Shown here piece after piece: positions 1-8,479 of a DNA stretch of 64,000 bases; the stretch's first letter is position 1; each line of letters begins with the position of its first letter. The stretch covers positions 62,001 through 126,000 of the forward strand of contig NZ_JBLWFT010000004.1 in NCBI RefSeq assembly GCF_048323695.1. The letters run 5' to 3'. A program made the position numbers and the translations under genes. The notes beneath the pieces were generated by a model. That model did not search any database. It had not been told where the DNA came from and saw only the letters and a list, made by a program, of their open reading frames with translations. The DNA comes from Aquisalimonas sp007126095. GTDB taxonomy: Bacteria > Pseudomonadota > Gammaproteobacteria > Nitrococcales > Aquisalimonadaceae.

Positions 1-94
1 TCCCGAGGACCGGAAGGGTTTGCCTGCGTTCGACGACGCCAATGACGGACTGCAGTGGCCGGAGCAGCGCTTCTCGTTGGAGCTTGATCTTCAT
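1..94 (-). CDS. dnaN: DNA polymerase III beta sliding clamp, N-terminal fragment
   Basis: The minus strand encodes the first 31 residues of the beta clamp, beginning MKIKLQREALLRPLQ and continuing to TLPVLG, the conserved opening of DnaN. The rest lies beyond the window edge. The clamp is a dimeric ring that tethers DNA polymerase III to the template. It lies downstream of dnaA on the same strand, the usual dnaA-dnaN order. The ATG at 94-92 is chosen because it matches the normal start of the family. Identity rests on a short stretch plus strong synteny. Confidence 0.9.
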   Translation of the reverse strand, partial: MKIKLQREALLRPLQSVIGVVERRQTLPVLG

Positions 95-326
95 GTCAGT
101 GTCCACCTGGTCATAATTACTATCTTTTCTTTACCTAAAGAACCTGTTGTTGTTATTACGGCTGCCCCGGATTGTGGGCAACCAGGTAATCACCCTGCAA
201 GTCAGTTACTTGTTTCGTGTTCCCGGCTGTATGGAACGGTGCACATACAACCGTACAGCCTGGAGACAACCTGTGGACAAATCGGGCTGGTTATCGCCGG
301 CAAAAGTTGTTCCCAGGTTATCCACA
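95..326. other. dnaA-dnaN intergenic region, candidate oriC
   Basis: This 232-bp gap has an AT-rich stretch at about 111-160 (36 of 50 bases A/T) in otherwise GC-rich DNA. It also has a perfect DnaA box TTATCCACA at 318-326 and a one-mismatch box at 272-280 (TGTGGACAA, reverse of TTGTCCACA). A weaker two-mismatch site lies at 173-181. An AT-rich unwinding element next to DnaA boxes between dnaA and dnaN is a recognised bacterial origin layout. The dnaA-rpmH gap is the alternative. No coding sequence is seen here apart from overlapping noise. Confidence 0.5.
318..326 (+). promoter_or_regulatory. consensus DnaA box
   Basis: The 9-mer TTATCCACA matches the high-affinity DnaA box exactly. It sits directly after the dnaA stop codon (327-329) and forms the dnaA-proximal edge of the candidate origin. 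Confidence 0.7.
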
Positions 327-1661
327 TCAAGTTGTTAGGGTTCTCAACAGGTTTCCAAAGTCCTCGTCAATGCGACTGTCGCCCTGGCGCAGCTCCTCCA
401 CCTTACGGCACGCGTGCAGCACCGTGGTGTGATCCCGCCCACCGAATGCGTCACCGATCTCGGGCAGGCTGTGGCTGGTCAGTTCCTTCGCCAGAGCCAT
501 CGCCACCTGCCTGGGCCGCGTGATCGAACGGCTGCGGCGTTTCGAGAGCAGATCCGCGACCCGGATCTTGTAATACTCCGCCACGGTCTTCTGGATGTTC
601 TCCACCGTGACCAGCTTGTCCTGCAGCGCCAGCAGATCCTTGAGCGCTTCCTTGGTGAAATCGAGGGTGATGGCCTGGCCGGTGAACTGCGCATTGGCGA
701 CCACCCGCTTCAGCGCGCCTTCCAGTTCGCGGATGTTCGACCAGATGCGTTTGGCGATGAAGAAGGCAACCTCATCGGGCAACTCGACGCCGTCCTGACT
801 CGCCTTGCTCATGAGGATCGCGACCCGGGTTTCCAGCTCCGGCGGTTCGATGGCGACGGTGAGCCCCCAACCGAACCGCGACTTCAGGCGTTCCTCCAGA
901 CCGTCCACCTCCTTGGGGTAACGGTCACACGTGAGCACGACCTGCTGCTGTCCTTCCAGCAGTGCGTTGAACGTGTGGAAGAACTCCTCCTGGGAGCGCT
1001 CCTTGCGGGCAAAGAACTGAATGTCGTCGATCAGCAACGCATCGGCGCCACGGTAGTGTCGTTTGAACTCGTTGATGGCGTTGTGCTGCAACGCCTTGAC
1101 CATATCCCCCACGAAGCGCTCCGAATGGAGATACAGCACTTTCGCTCCGGGGCGGTCGCGGAGGATCAGGTTGCCGACGGCATGCATCAGATGGGTCTTG
1201 CCGAGCCCGACACCGCCGTAGAGGAACAGCGGGTTGTAGGCGGCACCGGGGTTACCGGCGACCTGTGTGCACGCCGCCCGCGCCAACTGGTTGGATTTAC
1301 CCTCGACGAATGTGTCGAACGTAAACTTGGGGTTGATATTGCTGCTGGCCGGTGTCCGTGTCTGCTCCTGGCGCGGCTGGCTGCCGGTACGGCTGGTGGT
1401 CTGGACGGCCGGCGCCGCCTGACTGCCGATTTCCAGCACCACTTCACGCAGTCCGGGCCCGTCGGATGCCGTAATCAGGCTCCTGATCCGGTCCAGAAAA
1501 TGGTCGCGGACCCAGTCCATGACGAACCGGTTCGGGGCGAGCAACCGGAGCTGGCCCTGTTCTTCCACGGCCTGCAGGGGGCGGATCCAGGTGTTGAGTT
1601 GCTGCTCCGGGATCTCGCCTTCCAGCCGCGAGAGACAATAATTCCACGCTGAGTTGCCCAC
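327..1661 (-). CDS. dnaA: chromosomal replication initiator DnaA
   Basis: DnaA binds DnaA boxes at oriC and opens the duplex. The 444-residue product has the N-terminal DnaB-interaction domain (residues 1-75), a variable linker, an AAA+ domain with Walker A GGVGLGKT (149-156) and Walker B LLIDDIQFF (209-217), and the C-terminal helix-turn-helix signature GGRDHTTVLHACRKV. I chose the GTG at 1661-1659: it gives a normal-length protein starting just before the conserved SAWNYCLSRL segment and has a GGGGG stretch about 6 nt upstream. An open frame extends to 1859, but that extension does not look like DnaA. dnaN follows on the same strand after a 232-bp gap. Confidence 0.96.
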   Translation of the reverse strand: MGNSAWNYCLSRLEGEIPEQQLNTWIRPLQAVEEQGQLRLLAPNRFVMDWVRDHFLDRIRSLITASDGPGLREVVLEIGSQAAPAVQTTSRTGSQPRQEQTRTPASSNINPKFTFDTFVEGKSNQLARAACTQVAGNPGAAYNPLFLYGGVGLGKTHLMHAVGNLILRDRPGAKVLYLHSERFVGDMVKALQHNAINEFKRHYRGADALLIDDIQFFARKERSQEEFFHTFNALLEGQQQVVLTCDRYPKEVDGLEERLKSRFGWGLTVAIEPPELETRVAILMSKASQDGVELPDEVAFFIAKRIWSNIRELEGALKRVVANAQFTGQAITLDFTKEALKDLLALQDKLVTVENIQKTVAEYYKIRVADLLSKRRSRSITRPRQVAMALAKELTSHSLPEIGDAFGGRDHTTVLHACRKVEELRQGDSRIDEDFGNLLRTLTT

Positions 1662-1848
1662 GAGTGGCCCCCAATACAGGCAGTCGGATGTCGAGTAAGG
1701 TTCAGGAATCGTGACCCCTCCAGGCGTTGCCGGGCGCTTCCCGGCTGCACGCCGCTGGGGGGTGCAAAGACGTGCTCCATTCCGCACGGTACCACGGCGG
1801 GCGATGCCCTGTTCCGACGGTCGTCGGCCGTCTTCTGAATCTCCGAAG

Positions 1849-1878
1849 TCTATACCCACAGCCGGACTCTATCCACAA
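1849..1878 (-). promoter_or_regulatory. possible dnaA promoter overlapping DnaA-box-like sites
   Basis: On the minus strand TTGTGG (1878-1873) and TATAGA (1854-1849) are 18 bp apart. The -35 element overlaps the DnaA-box-like sequence TGTGGATAG, which would fit repression by DnaA. The hexamers are imperfect, so this is a moderate call. Confidence 0.35.
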
Positions 1879-1945
1879 CGCGAACACGCTCGGGGATGAG
1901 TGGCAGGTAATTGCCCGCGGCGTGAGGGCTTGGGCGCGACTTTCG

Positions 1946-1974
1946 TTGACACGGACCGGCCACAGCGGTAAATT
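1946..1974 (+). promoter_or_regulatory. sigma70 promoter for rpmH-rnpA
   Basis: A perfect -35 hexamer TTGACA (1946-1951) and TAAATT (1969-1974) are separated by exactly 17 bp. The promoter lies about 60 nt upstream of rpmH and points at it. It probably drives rpmH, rnpA, yidD and yidC. Confidence 0.75.
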
Positions 1975-2036
1975 CGCCGGCTCGATTTCCGCCGTATCCA
2001 TTCACCCGGTACGTCACCAGAAAACGGAACTGAATC

Positions 2037-2171
2037 ATGAAGCGCACCTATCAGCCCAGCGTTATCAAGCGCAAGCGGACTCACGGCTTCCGCGCCCGCA
2101 TGGCCACCAAGAATGGCCGGCAGGTTATCAAGGCTCGTCGCGCCAAGGGTCGTGTCCGGCTGACCCCCTGA
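2037..2171 (+). CDS. rpmH: 50S ribosomal protein L34
   Basis: The 44-residue, highly basic product starts MKRTYQPSVIKRKRTHGF and has the typical run of Arg/Lys residues ending in RVRLTP. It is a structural protein of the large ribosomal subunit. Length and sequence are exactly those of bacterial L34. It is the first gene after a strong promoter and is followed 12 nt later by rnpA, the invariant rpmH-rnpA pairing. It is short enough to be missed by length-filtered gene finding. Confidence 0.97.
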   Translation: MKRTYQPSVIKRKRTHGFRARMATKNGRQVIKARRAKGRVRLTP

Positions 2172-2183
2172 TCCGTCAGACGG

Positions 2184-2576
2184 ATGGGTGACGCACCGCT
2201 GGCATTTCCGCGCGCGGCAAGATTACTGACGCCACGCGACTTCCAGCGGGTGTTCGCCAGTGCGGACCGCGTCTCCGACCGGTATTTTACGGTCCTGTTC
2301 AGGGCGTCGGATCAACACGCCGCGCGCCTCGGACTTGCTGTCGGACGCAAGGCGTCACAGCGGGCCGTTGATCGGAACAGAATAAAACGAATCGCGCGGG
2401 ATTCCTTCCGCCATCGACGCGCCTCACTGCCACCGGTTGATGTGGTGCTGATGGCCCGGCCCGCAGCCCGAAACGCCAGCGGGGTTGATCTCCACAACGC
2501 GCTGGCGAAGCTCTGGCAGCGATTGGTGAAACGATGCGAACAGTCGTCACACGCATCCTCCGGCTCTACCAGCTGA
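2184..2576 (+). CDS. rnpA: ribonuclease P protein component
   Basis: RnpA is the protein cofactor of the RNase P ribozyme, which matures the 5' ends of tRNAs. The 130-residue product has the family hallmark RNRIKRIARDSFR (the RNR motif that contacts RNA) preceded by GLAVGRKASQRAV. It is basic overall. Its 3' end overlaps yidD by 43 nt in another frame, a common arrangement at this locus. The ATG at 2184 gives a normal N-terminus (FPRAARLLTPRDFQRVF). Confidence 0.95.
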   Translation: MGDAPLAFPRAARLLTPRDFQRVFASADRVSDRYFTVLFRASDQHAARLGLAVGRKASQRAVDRNRIKRIARDSFRHRRASLPPVDVVLMARPAARNASGVDLHNALAKLWQRLVKRCEQSSHASSGSTS

Positions 2577-2761
2577 TCATCAGCCCGTTGTTCGGCCCGT
2601 GCTGCCGGTTCCACCCGTCCTGCTCGCAGTACGCCATTGAAGCCGTAAGCAGCCACGGGGTCATGCGCGGGACCTGGCTCGCCGTCAGACGCCTGCTCAA
2701 GTGCCATCCCTGGCATCCCGGCGGGGTCGACCCCGTCCCCGAACCACCTGCGAAAGACTGA
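2534..2761 (+). CDS. yidD: membrane protein insertion efficiency factor YidD
   Basis: The 75-residue protein has the conserved YidD core: LYQLIISPLFGPCCRFHPSC, then SQYAIEA and the CHPWHPGG motif. YidD is a small amphipathic inner-membrane-associated protein that helps YidC-dependent insertion. The gene begins inside rnpA and ends 6 nt before yidC, so the three are almost certainly cotranscribed. The cysteines and the CHPWHPGG motif are intact. Confidence 0.94.
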   Translation: MRTVVTRILRLYQLIISPLFGPCCRFHPSCSQYAIEAVSSHGVMRGTWLAVRRLLKCHPWHPGGVDPVPEPPAKD

Positions 2762-2767
2762 GACTCG

Positions 2768-4444
2768 ATGGATACGCAACGGATACTCCAGTTCTTTGCC
2801 CTCGGCCTCGTGCTCGTCCTGATCTGGACGGCCTGGCAGGAAGACTACGGTGCGCGCGCCCCGGAAGAGCCGGTGGCCGAAGAGGAAGTGGCAGAACCAC
2901 CCGCGGACGCGCCGGCAGAGCCTGCTGATCCGGAAGCGCCGGCTGATGATGCACCGGCGGAACAGCCCGCAGCGCAGGACGAGGAGACGCCCGCGACGGC
3001 TTCCGGCGAACGGCTGGAGCGCGGGGAGACCGTCCGTGTCCGCACCGACAAGCTGGATGTGGAGCTGAGCACCAGGGGCGGGGAAATCCGCCAGGTCGAC
3101 CTGCTGCAGCACTTCAGAACCCTGGAGGGTGAAGAGCCGCTGCGTCTGATGAGCGACCGTCTTGATGAACTGTTCATTGCGCAGATCGGCCTTCTGCCCC
3201 GTGAAGGCGACGGTCCGGGGCCCCAGAGCACGTTCGCCATCGAGTCCACGGAGTACGAGCTGGGCGAGAACGAGGACACCATCGAAGTCCCCATGGTCTG
3301 GGAGAACGAGGATGGCGTCCGTGTGACCCGCCGCTACATTTTCTCCCGCGACAGCTACGTCATTGAGGTGCGGCACGAGGTGGAGAATGCCTCGGACGCG
3401 GACTGGGCACCGTTCCAGTACGCGCAGCTGCGCAGCGGCGAGATCGACGATGGCACGTCCTGGTTCATCTACACCTACACCGGCGGTGTCGTTCATGGTG
3501 AGGAGGAGCGTTACGACAAGATCTCCTTCTCCGACATGCGTAGCAGTGATCTCTCCCGGGATCTCACCAACGGCTACGCGGCCATGCTTCAGCACTATTT
3601 CGTGGGCGCGTGGATTCCGCCGCGGGATGAGCGGCATACGTATTACAGCCGTGCTCTGGACAACAATCAGTACCTGCTCGGTCTGTCGTCACCGCGCAAG
3701 ACGATCACGGCGGGGTCCTCCGGTACCTTCGAGCACAAGCTCTGGGTCGGCCCCAAGGAGCAGGAACGGCTGGCGGAAGTTGCCGAAGGGCTCGATCTCA
3801 CTGTCGATTACGGCTGGTTGACCATCATCTCCAAGCCGCTGTTCATCGCCCTGTCCTGGATTCACGGCATCGTCGGTAACTGGGGCTGGTCGATCGTCAT
3901 CCTGACCCTGGGCATCAAGCTGGTGTTCTACAAGCTCTCGGAGACCAGCTATCGCTCCATGGCGCGCATGCGCAAGCTGCAGCCCCGCATGCAGCAGCTG
4001 AAGGAGCGCTATGGCGATGACCGTCAGGCCATGAACCAGGCCATGATGAAGATGTACAAGGAGGAGAAGATCAATCCTCTCGGCGGCTGCCTGCCGATTC
4101 TTGTACAGATCCCGGTGTTCATCGCCCTCTACTGGGTGTTGCTCGAGAGTGTCGAGCTGCGCCATGCGCCATTCATCCTGTGGATCAATGACCTGTCCAG
4201 TCCGGATCCCTTCTTCGTGCTGCCGCTGCTCATGGGTGCAAGCATGCTCCTGCAGCAGAAGCTGAATCCGGCCCCCATGGATCCGATCCAGCAGAAGATC
4301 ATGATGGCGTTGCCGGTGGTGTTCACCGTGTTCTTCATGTTCTTCCCGGCCGGGCTGGTGCTGTACTGGGTGGCGAACAACGTGCTGTCCATTGCCCAGC
4401 AGTGGTTCATCACGCGGCGGATTGAACGCGGCGAAAGCGAGTAG
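2768..4444 (+). CDS. yidC: membrane protein insertase YidC/Oxa1
   Basis: YidC inserts and folds inner-membrane proteins alone or with SecYEG; subunits a and c of the ATP synthase encoded downstream are typical clients. The 558-residue protein (E. coli 548) has an N-terminal transmembrane anchor (residues 4-22), a linker to about residue 85 rich in Glu, Asp, Ala and Pro, the periplasmic P1 beta domain, and a C-terminal five-helix insertase core from about residue 350 including the GGCLPILVQIPVFIALYWVL segment. The strongly acidic linker suits a halophile. Confidence 0.96.
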   Translation: MDTQRILQFFALGLVLVLIWTAWQEDYGARAPEEPVAEEEVAEPPADAPAEPADPEAPADDAPAEQPAAQDEETPATASGERLERGETVRVRTDKLDVELSTRGGEIRQVDLLQHFRTLEGEEPLRLMSDRLDELFIAQIGLLPREGDGPGPQSTFAIESTEYELGENEDTIEVPMVWENEDGVRVTRRYIFSRDSYVIEVRHEVENASDADWAPFQYAQLRSGEIDDGTSWFIYTYTGGVVHGEEERYDKISFSDMRSSDLSRDLTNGYAAMLQHYFVGAWIPPRDERHTYYSRALDNNQYLLGLSSPRKTITAGSSGTFEHKLWVGPKEQERLAEVAEGLDLTVDYGWLTIISKPLFIALSWIHGIVGNWGWSIVILTLGIKLVFYKLSETSYRSMARMRKLQPRMQQLKERYGDDRQAMNQAMMKMYKEEKINPLGGCLPILVQIPVFIALYWVLLESVELRHAPFILWINDLSSPDPFFVLPLLMGASMLLQQKLNPAPMDPIQQKIMMALPVVFTVFFMFFPAGLVLYWVANNVLSIAQQWFITRRIERGESE

Positions 4445-4460
4445 CGACGCGGTAGACGCC

Positions 4461-5801
4461 GTGGATACCCAGACCATCTGTGCCGTCGCCACACCCCCTG
4501 GGCAGGGGGGTGTGGGCGTGGTGCGCGCCTCCGGCCCGGGCGCTCGCCGCCTGCTGGAAACGGTTGCCGGCCCGATGCCCGAACCACGGTACGCCGCATT
4601 TCGCCGGTTTCGCGGCGAGAGGGGCGATACCCTGGACGAGGGGCTGGTGCTCTGGTTCCCGGGCCCACGCTCCTTTACGGGCGAAGACGTGGTCGAGTTT
4701 CAGGGTCACGGCGGGCCCGTGGTCATGGATCGTCTGCTGCGTCGGCTCACGGGCCTGGGGGCCCGGCTCGCCCGACCGGGCGAATTCTCCGAGCGCGCCT
4801 TTCTCAACGGGCGTCTCGATCTGGCCCAGGCGGAAGCCGTGGCCGACCTCATTGCCGCAGGTTCGGAAGCGGGGGCAAAGGCCGCCATGGCCTCGCTGCA
4901 GGGCGCATTCTCGGAACGGGTCCACGCGCTGACCGAAGCGCTGGTCGCGTTGCGCGTCTATGTGGAGTCGGCCATCGATTTCCCGGATGAGGAGATCGAT
5001 TTCCTCGGGGACGGCGAAGTGGCGGCGCGACTGCGGCGGGTCCGTGCCGATCTGGACGCGGTCCGGGCCGCGGCAGGGCAGGGGCGCGTGCTGCGCGACG
5101 GCATGACCGTCGTGATCGCCGGTCGCCCCAACGCCGGAAAATCAAGCCTTCTGAACGCCCTGGCCGGCGACAGCCCCGCCATCGTCACCGACATCGCGGG
5201 CACCACGCGGGATGTCCTGCGCGAGCACATCCAGATCGACGGTATGCCACTCCATGTCATCGATACGGCCGGGCTGCGCAACAGCGACGAGCCCGTGGAG
5301 CAGGAAGGTATCCGCCGTGCATGGCAGGCCATCGAGACGGCGGATCGGCTGTTGCTTGTGGTGGATGACCGGGACGGCGTGGGCACACCGGAACGGGAGA
5401 TTCTTGCCCGGCTCCCGACCGGCCTCCCGGTGACACTGATCCGTAACAAGGCGGATCTCTCCGGCGCCGCCACCGGCCTCGATCACGGTGGTGACCACGA
5501 CGCGGTGACCCTGAGCGCCGTAAGCGGTTCCGGGCTGGGGGATCTTCGCGAGCACCTCAAGGACTGCATGGGGTATACCGCCGCCGAGAGTGGATTCATC
5601 GCCCGCCGTCGTCACCTGGATGCCCTCGTCCGCACGGACACCGCGCTGGCGGCCGCGGAGCAACAACTGGCTCTCGGTGCCGGGGAGCTAGTGGCGGACG
5701 ATCTTCGCCGCGCCCAGGACGCGCTCGGGGAGATTACCGGGTCATTCACCACCGAAGACCTGCTCGGCGAGATCTTCTCCACCTTCTGTATCGGCAAGTA
5801 G
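4461..5801 (+). CDS. mnmE: tRNA-5-carboxymethylaminomethyl-uridine GTPase MnmE
   Basis: MnmE works with MnmG to modify the wobble uridine of several tRNAs. The 446-residue product has an N-terminal tetrahydrofolate-binding domain, a helical domain and an inserted GTPase with G1 GRPNAGKS (221-228), IAGTTRD, DTAG (268-271) and NKAD. It ends with the invariant FCIGK, whose cysteine is required for activity. The GTG at 4461 gives the family N-terminus TQTICAVATPPGQGG; an in-frame ATG at 4392 would overlap yidC and add 23 unrelated residues. Confidence 0.94.
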   Translation: MDTQTICAVATPPGQGGVGVVRASGPGARRLLETVAGPMPEPRYAAFRRFRGERGDTLDEGLVLWFPGPRSFTGEDVVEFQGHGGPVVMDRLLRRLTGLGARLARPGEFSERAFLNGRLDLAQAEAVADLIAAGSEAGAKAAMASLQGAFSERVHALTEALVALRVYVESAIDFPDEEIDFLGDGEVAARLRRVRADLDAVRAAAGQGRVLRDGMTVVIAGRPNAGKSSLLNALAGDSPAIVTDIAGTTRDVLREHIQIDGMPLHVIDTAGLRNSDEPVEQEGIRRAWQAIETADRLLLVVDDRDGVGTPEREILARLPTGLPVTLIRNKADLSGAATGLDHGGDHDAVTLSAVSGSGLGDLREHLKDCMGYTAAESGFIARRRHLDALVRTDTALAAAEQQLALGAGELVADDLRRAQDALGEITGSFTTEDLLGEIFSTFCIGK

Positions 5802-5809
5802 CCACCCCG

Positions 5810-5825
5810 CGTTCCACGTGGAACG
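5810..5825. promoter_or_regulatory. parS centromere-like site
   Basis: The sequence CGTTCCACGTGGAACG is a perfect 16-bp palindrome. Its core GTTCCACGTGGAAC closely matches the bacterial parS consensus GTTTCACGTGAAAC. It lies 8 nt after the mnmE stop and about 2.6 kb from parA/parB, close to the candidate origin, as expected for a ParB loading site. Other CACGTG sequences I noticed in the window lack the flanking palindrome. Confidence 0.82.
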
Positions 5826-5918
5826 GGGCCCGGGTGCTGTGAGCTGGGACCGCATCCGGACGGCCTGCTACACTACCGTGTTCTTCGTAACTGATTGTCT
5901 GGCCGGGAGGTCGCACCT

Positions 5919-7814
5919 TTGGATTATCCGGATCGTTTCGACGTGATCGTGGTTGGCGGTGGTCACGCCGGCACCGAGGCGGCGCTCGCCTCGGCGCGGA
6001 CAGGTGCGCGCACGCTGCTGCTCACCCACAACATCGAGACCATCGGCCAGATGAGCTGCAACCCCGCCATCGGCGGTATCGGCAAGGGCCATCTCATGCG
6101 CGAAGTGGACGCGCTGGGCGGCGCGATGGCGCGCGCCACCGACCGGGGCGGCATCCAGTTCCGTACGCTCAACGCCCGCAAGGGGCCAGCGGTGCGCGCC
6201 ACCCGCGCCCAGGCGGACCGCGCCCTCTACAAGGCCGCCATCCGCGCGGCCGTGGAGAACCAGCCCGGCCTCACCGTATTCCAGCAGGGCGTGGATGACC
6301 TGCTGCTGGATGACGACCGCGTTCACGGTGTGGTGACGCAGATGGGTCTGCGTTTCCACGCGCCTGCCGTTGTGCTTACCGTGGGGACGTTTCTCGGCGG
6401 GCAGATCCACATCGGCCAGGAGAACTTCCAGGGCGGCCGCGCCGGCGACCCGCCGGCCAATGCGCTGGCGCAGAAGCTGCGCGCCCGCCCGTTCCGGGTC
6501 GGCCGTCTGAAGACGGGCACGCCGCCGCGCCTCGACGGCAAGACCATCGACTTCTCGCGCCTGTCGGAGCAGCCCGGTGACGATCCGACGCCGGTGGCGT
6601 CGTTCATGGGGTCCCGCGCCGAGCATCCGCAACAGGTCAGCTGCTGGATCACCCACACCAATGAAACCACCCATGACCTGATCCGCGACGCGCTCCATCG
6701 CTCCCCCATGTACTCGGGCGAAATCGATGGCGTGGGTCCGCGGTACTGCCCGTCCGTGGAAGACAAGGTGGTGCGCTTCGCCGACAAGACCTCCCATCAG
6801 ATCTTTCTCGAACCGGAAGGTCTGGACACCCACGAGGTGTATCCCAACGGCATCTCCACGAGTCTGCCGTTCGACGTGCAGCTGGCGCTGGTGCGCTCCT
6901 GCGTCGGACTGGAACACGCGCACATCACCCGGCCCGGGTATGCCATCGAGTACGACTACTTCGATCCGCGTGACCTCCGGCCCAGCCTGGAGACGCATTA
7001 CGTGGGCGGGCTGTACTTTGCCGGGCAGATCAACGGCACCACCGGGTATGAAGAGGCGGCGGCCCAGGGGCTGGTCGCGGGACTCAACGCCGCCCGCGCC
7101 GTTCGCGACCAGGCGCCCTGGACACCTGGCCGTGATGAGGCGTACATCGGTGTGCTCATTGATGATCTCATCACCCGTGGCACGCAGGAGCCCTACCGCA
7201 TGTTCACCAGTCGGGCGGAATACCGGCTGCTGCTGCGGGAAGACAATGCCGACCTCCGGCTGACTCCCGTTGGCCGGGAGCTGGGCCTTGTGGATGACCG
7301 GCGCTGGGATGCCTTCCAGCGCAAGCGCGATGCCATTGCCGCCGAACAACAGCGGCTGGCCACCACCCTGCTGCGACCGGCCGATGTTGACCCGGCCGTC
7401 GCGCAGCGTGTGCTTGGCGGCCCGCTCAAGCGTGAGCAGCATCTCGATGCCGTCCTGCGTCGGCCGGAAGTGGACTATGCAGGGCTGACGGCACTGACCG
7501 GAGACGCCGGCGTGGCGGACCCCGCGGTGGCCGAGCAGATCGAGATTCAGGCGAAGTACGCCGGCTATCTGGACCGTCAGCGCGATGAGATCGAGCGCGC
7601 GCAGCGCTTCGAACACCTGACCATACCGGACGACGTGGACTTCAATGCCGTCGCCGGGCTGTCCAGCGAGGTACGCCAGAAACTGCTCGATCACCGGCCG
7701 GGTACCATTGGCCAGGCGTCGCGCATCCAGGGTGTTACGCCGGCGGCGGTGTCACTGCTGCTGGTTCACCTCCGCCGCGGCGACGACCCGGCGCAGGTCC
7801 GTCGGCGCGCATGA
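5919..7814 (+). CDS. mnmG: tRNA uridine-5-carboxymethylaminomethyl modification enzyme MnmG
   Basis: MnmG (GidA) is the FAD-dependent partner of MnmE in cmnm5U34 tRNA modification. The 631-residue product has the dinucleotide-binding motif VVGGGHAGTEAA near the N-terminus, the signature MSCNPAIGGIGKGHL, and the GidA helical C-terminal domain. I prefer the TTG at 5919: GGGAGG lies at 5905-5910, 8 nt upstream, and length then matches E. coli (629). An in-frame TTG at 5895 is the alternative. An extended -10-like TGCTACACT lies at about 5866-5874. The stop overlaps rsmG by 4 nt. Confidence 0.95.
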   Translation: MDYPDRFDVIVVGGGHAGTEAALASARTGARTLLLTHNIETIGQMSCNPAIGGIGKGHLMREVDALGGAMARATDRGGIQFRTLNARKGPAVRATRAQADRALYKAAIRAAVENQPGLTVFQQGVDDLLLDDDRVHGVVTQMGLRFHAPAVVLTVGTFLGGQIHIGQENFQGGRAGDPPANALAQKLRARPFRVGRLKTGTPPRLDGKTIDFSRLSEQPGDDPTPVASFMGSRAEHPQQVSCWITHTNETTHDLIRDALHRSPMYSGEIDGVGPRYCPSVEDKVVRFADKTSHQIFLEPEGLDTHEVYPNGISTSLPFDVQLALVRSCVGLEHAHITRPGYAIEYDYFDPRDLRPSLETHYVGGLYFAGQINGTTGYEEAAAQGLVAGLNAARAVRDQAPWTPGRDEAYIGVLIDDLITRGTQEPYRMFTSRAEYRLLLREDNADLRLTPVGRELGLVDDRRWDAFQRKRDAIAAEQQRLATTLLRPADVDPAVAQRVLGGPLKREQHLDAVLRRPEVDYAGLTALTGDAGVADPAVAEQIEIQAKYAGYLDRQRDEIERAQRFEHLTIPDDVDFNAVAGLSSEVRQKLLDHRPGTIGQASRIQGVTPAAVSLLLVHLRRGDDPAQVRRRA

Positions 7815-8479
7815 CGGAGGCGTTCCCGAGGGCGGCGGTCACGCGTGCCGTGGCCGACGGCGTCAAGCGTCTGGGGCTGTCGGCCACGGCGCCCGTGGAG
7901 CCGTTGGTCGACTATCTGGCGTTGTTGAGCCGCTGGAACCGGGCTTTCAATCTGTCGGCAGTCAGGGATCCGTTCGAGATGGTGCCCCGGCACCTTCTGG
8001 ACAGCCTGGCGACCCTTCCCTATCTTGAAGGATCGCGACTGCTGGATGTGGGCTCGGGGGCCGGGCTGCCGGGAATTCCGCTGGCGCTCTGCCGACCGGA
8101 CCTGCAGGTGACTCTGCTCGACACCAACGGCAAGAAGACGCGGTTTCTGCGTCAGGCCGCGCTGGAACTGGCTCTGAATCGGGTTACCGTCGTTCAGGAG
8201 CGGATTGAACGCTGGTCCACGGACTCCGTTTTTGACACGGTAACAGCACGCGCTTTCGCGCGATTGGACCATTTCGTCCAGGGGGCAGGCCGGATCGTGG
8301 CACCGCACGGCCTGATCCTGGCAATGAAGGGGCACTTCGACGGCGACGTCGAGACCGCGGAGATGCCGCCGGGCTGGCGGTTCGAGGTCGAGCCGTTGGA
8401 AGTCCCGGGGCTGGATGCCGCGCGCTGCGTCGTTCGTATCCGCCGTCAGAAAGTCAAAAGCGGAGAAACCGATGGGTAG
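7811..8479 (+). CDS. rsmG: 16S rRNA (guanine527-N7)-methyltransferase RsmG
   Basis: RsmG (GidB) methylates G527 of 16S rRNA using S-adenosylmethionine. The 222-residue protein carries the SAM-binding motif LLDVGSGAGLPGIPLA, then VTLLDTNGKKTRFLRQ and TARAF, all typical of the family. Its ATG overlaps the mnmG stop (ATGA, 7811-7814), implying translational coupling. Its own end overlaps parA by 8 nt. Confidence 0.95.
   Translation: MTEAFPRAAVTRAVADGVKRLGLSATAPVEPLVDYLALLSRWNRAFNLSAVRDPFEMVPRHLLDSLATLPYLEGSRLLDVGSGAGLPGIPLALCRPDLQVTLLDTNGKKTRFLRQAALELALNRVTVVQERIERWSTDSVFDTVTARAFARLDHFVQGAGRIVAPHGLILAMKGHFDGDVETAEMPPGWRFEVEPLEVPGLDAARCVVRIRRQKVKSGETDG

Larger units (their letters stand above)
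1662..2036. other. divergent dnaA-rpmH intergenic region
   Basis: This 375-bp gap separates the divergent dnaA and rpmH. It holds a strong rpmH promoter at 1946-1974, a possible dnaA promoter at 1849-1878, and one-mismatch (CTATCCACA, 1869-1877) and two-mismatch (1852-1860) DnaA-box-like sites. These could allow DnaA autoregulation or make this a second origin element. I see no convincing gene; the open frames here are extensions of neighbours or shadows. Confidence 0.5.

Noticed and set aside
173..181. TGTGGGCAA as an additional DnaA box
   Set aside because: Two mismatches from the consensus; too weak to list as a separate feature.
5868..7694. Long minus-strand open frame (about 600 codons) opposite mnmG
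   Set aside because: It is antisense to a fully conserved gene; long antisense frames are common in GC-rich DNA, and its composition (His/Gly/Arg/Leu-rich) is not protein-like.
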